DNA of 64,000 nt from Thiotrichaceae bacterium (GTDB taxonomy: Bacteria; Pseudomonadota; Gammaproteobacteria; Beggiatoales; Beggiatoaceae): assembly GCA_029939505.1 (NCBI GenBank), contig JAOZSV010000002.1, positions 1 through 64,000 on the forward strand, in the 5' to 3' direction. Shown one piece after another: positions 61,185 through 64,000 of this stretch. A program made the translations under genes and the position numbers. Every line of letters begins with the position of its first letter. Position 1 is the stretch's first letter. The notes beneath the pieces were generated by a model that saw only the letters and a program-made list of their open reading frames with translations, ran no database searches and had not been told where the DNA came from.

Positions 61185-61263
61185 TTATTCAAAATACTAA
61201 AACATCGACTCGAATACTTTAGCTTTGAGCGTTTTTTAAATTAACTGATAACAAGTAACTGAT

Positions 61264-64000
61264 ATGCAAATAATTGTTTTAGGAATGCACCGTTCCGGCA
61301 CATCTGTCGTGGCGCGATTGTTAAATATGATGGGGGCTTACTTTGCACCCGAAAAAATAGCAGCACCCGAAAAAGCAGCATTGCCCATGACAGAAGCAAA
61401 TCCTAAAGGCTATTGGGAACGATGGGATGTGCTTATTTTAAATGAGAATATTTTAAAAGCCTTAGAATTGACGTGGGATAACATCAGTGACTTCAATCTC
61501 AAAAAGATTACCCCTGAAATCCAGAGTCAATTTGAATCGTCAATACGCGAAATCATTATGGGGCTTGATGCCAATCGCCCTTGGATGCTGAAAGATCCCC
61601 GTTTAAGCTTATTACTCCCGCTTTGGCAATCGGCACTTGAAGTGCCTGTATGTGTTTATGTCCATCGCAGCCCCATCCAAATTGCCCAATCTTTAAAAAC
61701 ACGCGAAGGTTTTCCCTTAACATTAGGTATCGCCTTATGGGAAAAATATAATTTACAGGGATTAACCCATTCTGCTGATATGCCAAGAATACTGGTTTCC
61801 CATGAAGAATTAATGAGTAATCCTGTAACGGCGGTTAAAAAATTACATCAAGAATTAATTGATTGTGAAGTACAAGGGTTACGCTTACCTTCGGATAAAG
61901 AAATACGCGCTTTTATAGAACCTAAACTTTTCCGTGAACACGGCGATATTCAATTACAAAATGCTTATATCAATGCCCAACAAACGCTTTTAGTTGAAGC
62001 TTATGAAAATGGCAGTATATTTCAACTCGATCCGCTTCCTGAACTCTCTCAAGGGGCCGCTGAAATTTTAGAAGAACATAAAAATAAAATAGCTGCCAAA
62101 GAAAAAGCGTTGAAATTGCAATCGGAATTGCAACAACAAATCAGCGAACGCGATGAAGAAATTGCTCAACGCAATGAAGAAATTGCTCAACGCGATGAAG
62201 AAATTGCTGCTTTACAGAAAAATCTTGAACAAGCCAATCTCACTTTGCAAACTCAAGCAACCCATTATCAAAACCAGTTATTAGTTGCTGAAAATCAGCA
62301 ACATGAGTTACAAAAAAATTTAACCAACACCCAAAACACGCTTGCCGACAAAGAACAAACGAATTTGGCACTCAACCAGAAAGCGGATACACAACAATAT
62401 CATATACACAAACTGATGCAATGGATTTGGGCGTTGGATGAAGATATCAAAGCAACGTTCAATTCACTGACTTGGCGTTCTGGCAATGTATTCACACAGA
62501 TTGCCCGCAAACTCATGTTTAAGAAAGAGGAATTAACCGCACAAGATCATATTAAAGACATTCTGGCTGACATTACTGCATGGCAATCGAAAATCGACGC
62601 AACCCTCAACGAACCCATTGCGCCAACTCGCACAACTTCAAGGGTAGCACCCGCCGAAAAACAGTTACCACATAATCCAAAAGACTATTCTCGCTGGATT
62701 CAAAACTATGATAGTTTAACCACAAAAACGGTTAAGCTGATGCAAAAACGCATTAAAAAATGGGACGATCTTCCCCTGTTCTCCATTATCATGCCAACCT
62801 ATAACACGGAAGAAAAATGGTTAAGGGCAGCTATCGACTCCGTGCGAGAGCAAATTTATCCCAATTGGGAACTCTGTATTGCCGATGATGCCTCAACCCA
62901 AGGGCATGTTCGTCGTGTTTTAGAAGAATATGCTGGGCGCGATAAACGTATCAAAGTCAAATTGAGGGCAGAAAATGGACATATTTCTGCCGCTTCAAAT
63001 ACCGCCCTTGAATTAGTCACTGGTAAATTTGTGGCTTTTTTAGATCATGATGATATGTTGGCTCGGCACGCATTATTTTGGATGGCGAAGGATATTCTTG
63101 ACAATCCCGATGCCATGCTCTGGTATTCCGATGAAGACAAAATCAATGAACAAGGAAAACGCTACGAACCCTATTTTAAATCGGATTGGAATCCAGACTT
63201 ATTTTTATCCTATAATTTAATTAACCATCTTGCGATCTATCGGGCTTCTTCAATAGAAAAAATAGGAGGCTTTCGAGAAGGCTATGAAGGTGCTCAAGAT
63301 TATGATTTAGCACTGCGAATCATTGAACAAATCAATCCCTCTAAAATTCGTCACATTCCACGCATACTCTATCATTGGCGAGCAATAAGTGGCAGCACTG
63401 CCACAAAACCGGATGAAAAACCTTATGCCATCATTGCCGCACAAAAAGCAATTAGCGAACATTTAGAACGAAACGATATTGAAGCGATTGTAACCGAATC
63501 TCCCATCGTACCAGGGACTATACGGGTACAGTATGCGCTACCTGTCGAACCGCCCTTAGTCAGTTTAATTATTCCGACTCATAATGCGTTAGACGTGCTA
63601 CGTCTTTGTATTGAGAGCATTTTAAATAAAACGGATTACCCAAACATTGAAATTCTGATAGTCGATAACAACAGCGATGATCCCGCCACCTTAGATTATC
63701 TGCAACAATTAGAAGAGAATGAACAAGCGCGTATCCTTGACTATTCCTTGCCCTTTAACTATCCGGCTATCAATAACATGGCGGTCAATGAGGCGAAAGG
63801 GGAAATAATTTGCTTACTAAACAATGACATAGAAGTGATTACCCCTGGTTGGCTAACCGAAATGGTCAGTCATGCGTTACGTCCAGATATTGGTGCAGTC
63901 GGTGCAAGGCTTTGGTATCCCAATGACACACTTCAACATGGCGGTGTTATACTTGGCATTGGTGGCGTTGCAGGACATTCTCACAAATATCTGTCACGAA
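61264..64000 (+). CDS. Sulfotransferase-coiled coil-GT2 glycosyltransferase fusion, 3' truncated by window end (not in ORF track)
   Basis: MQIIVLGMHRSGTSVVARLLNMMGAYF; QRDEEIA heptads; PLFSIIMPTYNTEEKWLRAAIDSVREQIYPNWELCIADDAS; PLVSLIIPTHNALDVLRLCIESILNKTDYPNIEILIVDNNSDD. Confidence 0.93.
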   Translation, partial: MQIIVLGMHRSGTSVVARLLNMMGAYFAPEKIAAPEKAALPMTEANPKGYWERWDVLILNENILKALELTWDNISDFNLKKITPEIQSQFESSIREIIMGLDANRPWMLKDPRLSLLLPLWQSALEVPVCVYVHRSPIQIAQSLKTREGFPLTLGIALWEKYNLQGLTHSADMPRILVSHEELMSNPVTAVKKLHQELIDCEVQGLRLPSDKEIRAFIEPKLFREHGDIQLQNAYINAQQTLLVEAYENGSIFQLDPLPELSQGAAEILEEHKNKIAAKEKALKLQSELQQQISERDEEIAQRNEEIAQRDEEIAALQKNLEQANLTLQTQATHYQNQLLVAENQQHELQKNLTNTQNTLADKEQTNLALNQKADTQQYHIHKLMQWIWALDEDIKATFNSLTWRSGNVFTQIARKLMFKKEELTAQDHIKDILADITAWQSKIDATLNEPIAPTRTTSRVAPAEKQLPHNPKDYSRWIQNYDSLTTKTVKLMQKRIKKWDDLPLFSIIMPTYNTEEKWLRAAIDSVREQIYPNWELCIADDASTQGHVRRVLEEYAGRDKRIKVKLRAENGHISAASNTALELVTGKFVAFLDHDDMLARHALFWMAKDILDNPDAMLWYSDEDKINEQGKRYEPYFKSDWNPDLFLSYNLINHLAIYRASSIEKIGGFREGYEGAQDYDLALRIIEQINPSKIRHIPRILYHWRAISGSTATKPDEKPYAIIAAQKAISEHLERNDIEAIVTESPIVPGTIRVQYALPVEPPLVSLIIPTHNALDVLRLCIESILNKTDYPNIEILIVDNNSDDPATLDYLQQLEENEQARILDYSLPFNYPAINNMAVNEAKGEIICLLNNDIEVITPGWLTEMVSHALRPDIGAVGARLWYPNDTLQHGGVILGIGGVAGHSHKYLSR

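Overview
The window looks like a gammaproteobacterial chromosome segment; repeat style and gene content suggest a Beggiatoa/Thiotrichales-like organism (inference only). Housekeeping blocks: rpsB-tsf-pyrH-frr (minus), map, thiF/moeB-like plus moaD-moaE, recA-recX, tRNA-Leu(CAA), queA, lysC-csrA, comEC, and maf / yceD-rpmF-plsX-fabH-fabD-fabG-acpP-fabF ... mltG. There is also a chemotaxis/signalling block (cheY, cheA, cheW, two MCPs, a response regulator-PAS-histidine kinase protein), dapF, and an aldehyde dehydrogenase-DUF779 pair. Accessory genes include a yhdJ-like orphan methyltransferase, a DUF262 / AAA ATPase / PLD-like cassette with a second OLD-like ATPase, a PIN-domain gene, a ParA+HEPN module that appears decayed, and two large glycosyltransferases (the last runs off the window and is absent from the ORF track). 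The most striking feature is several families of short palindromic repeats. The main one is 41-44 bp, with 18-19 bp perfect arms and a 5-nt loop. Copies lie in many intergenic regions, nest inside one another, and occur inside coding sequences: in frame in moaD, a related palindrome in dapF, and in the parA-like gene, where the reading frame is kept but an amber codon is introduced. This resembles protein-coding palindromic elements such as those described in Rickettsia. Other candidates are a possible small RNA upstream of recA and the ParA-HEPN and DUF262/ATPase/PLD-like modules. All homology calls are from reading the translations; no database search was run.
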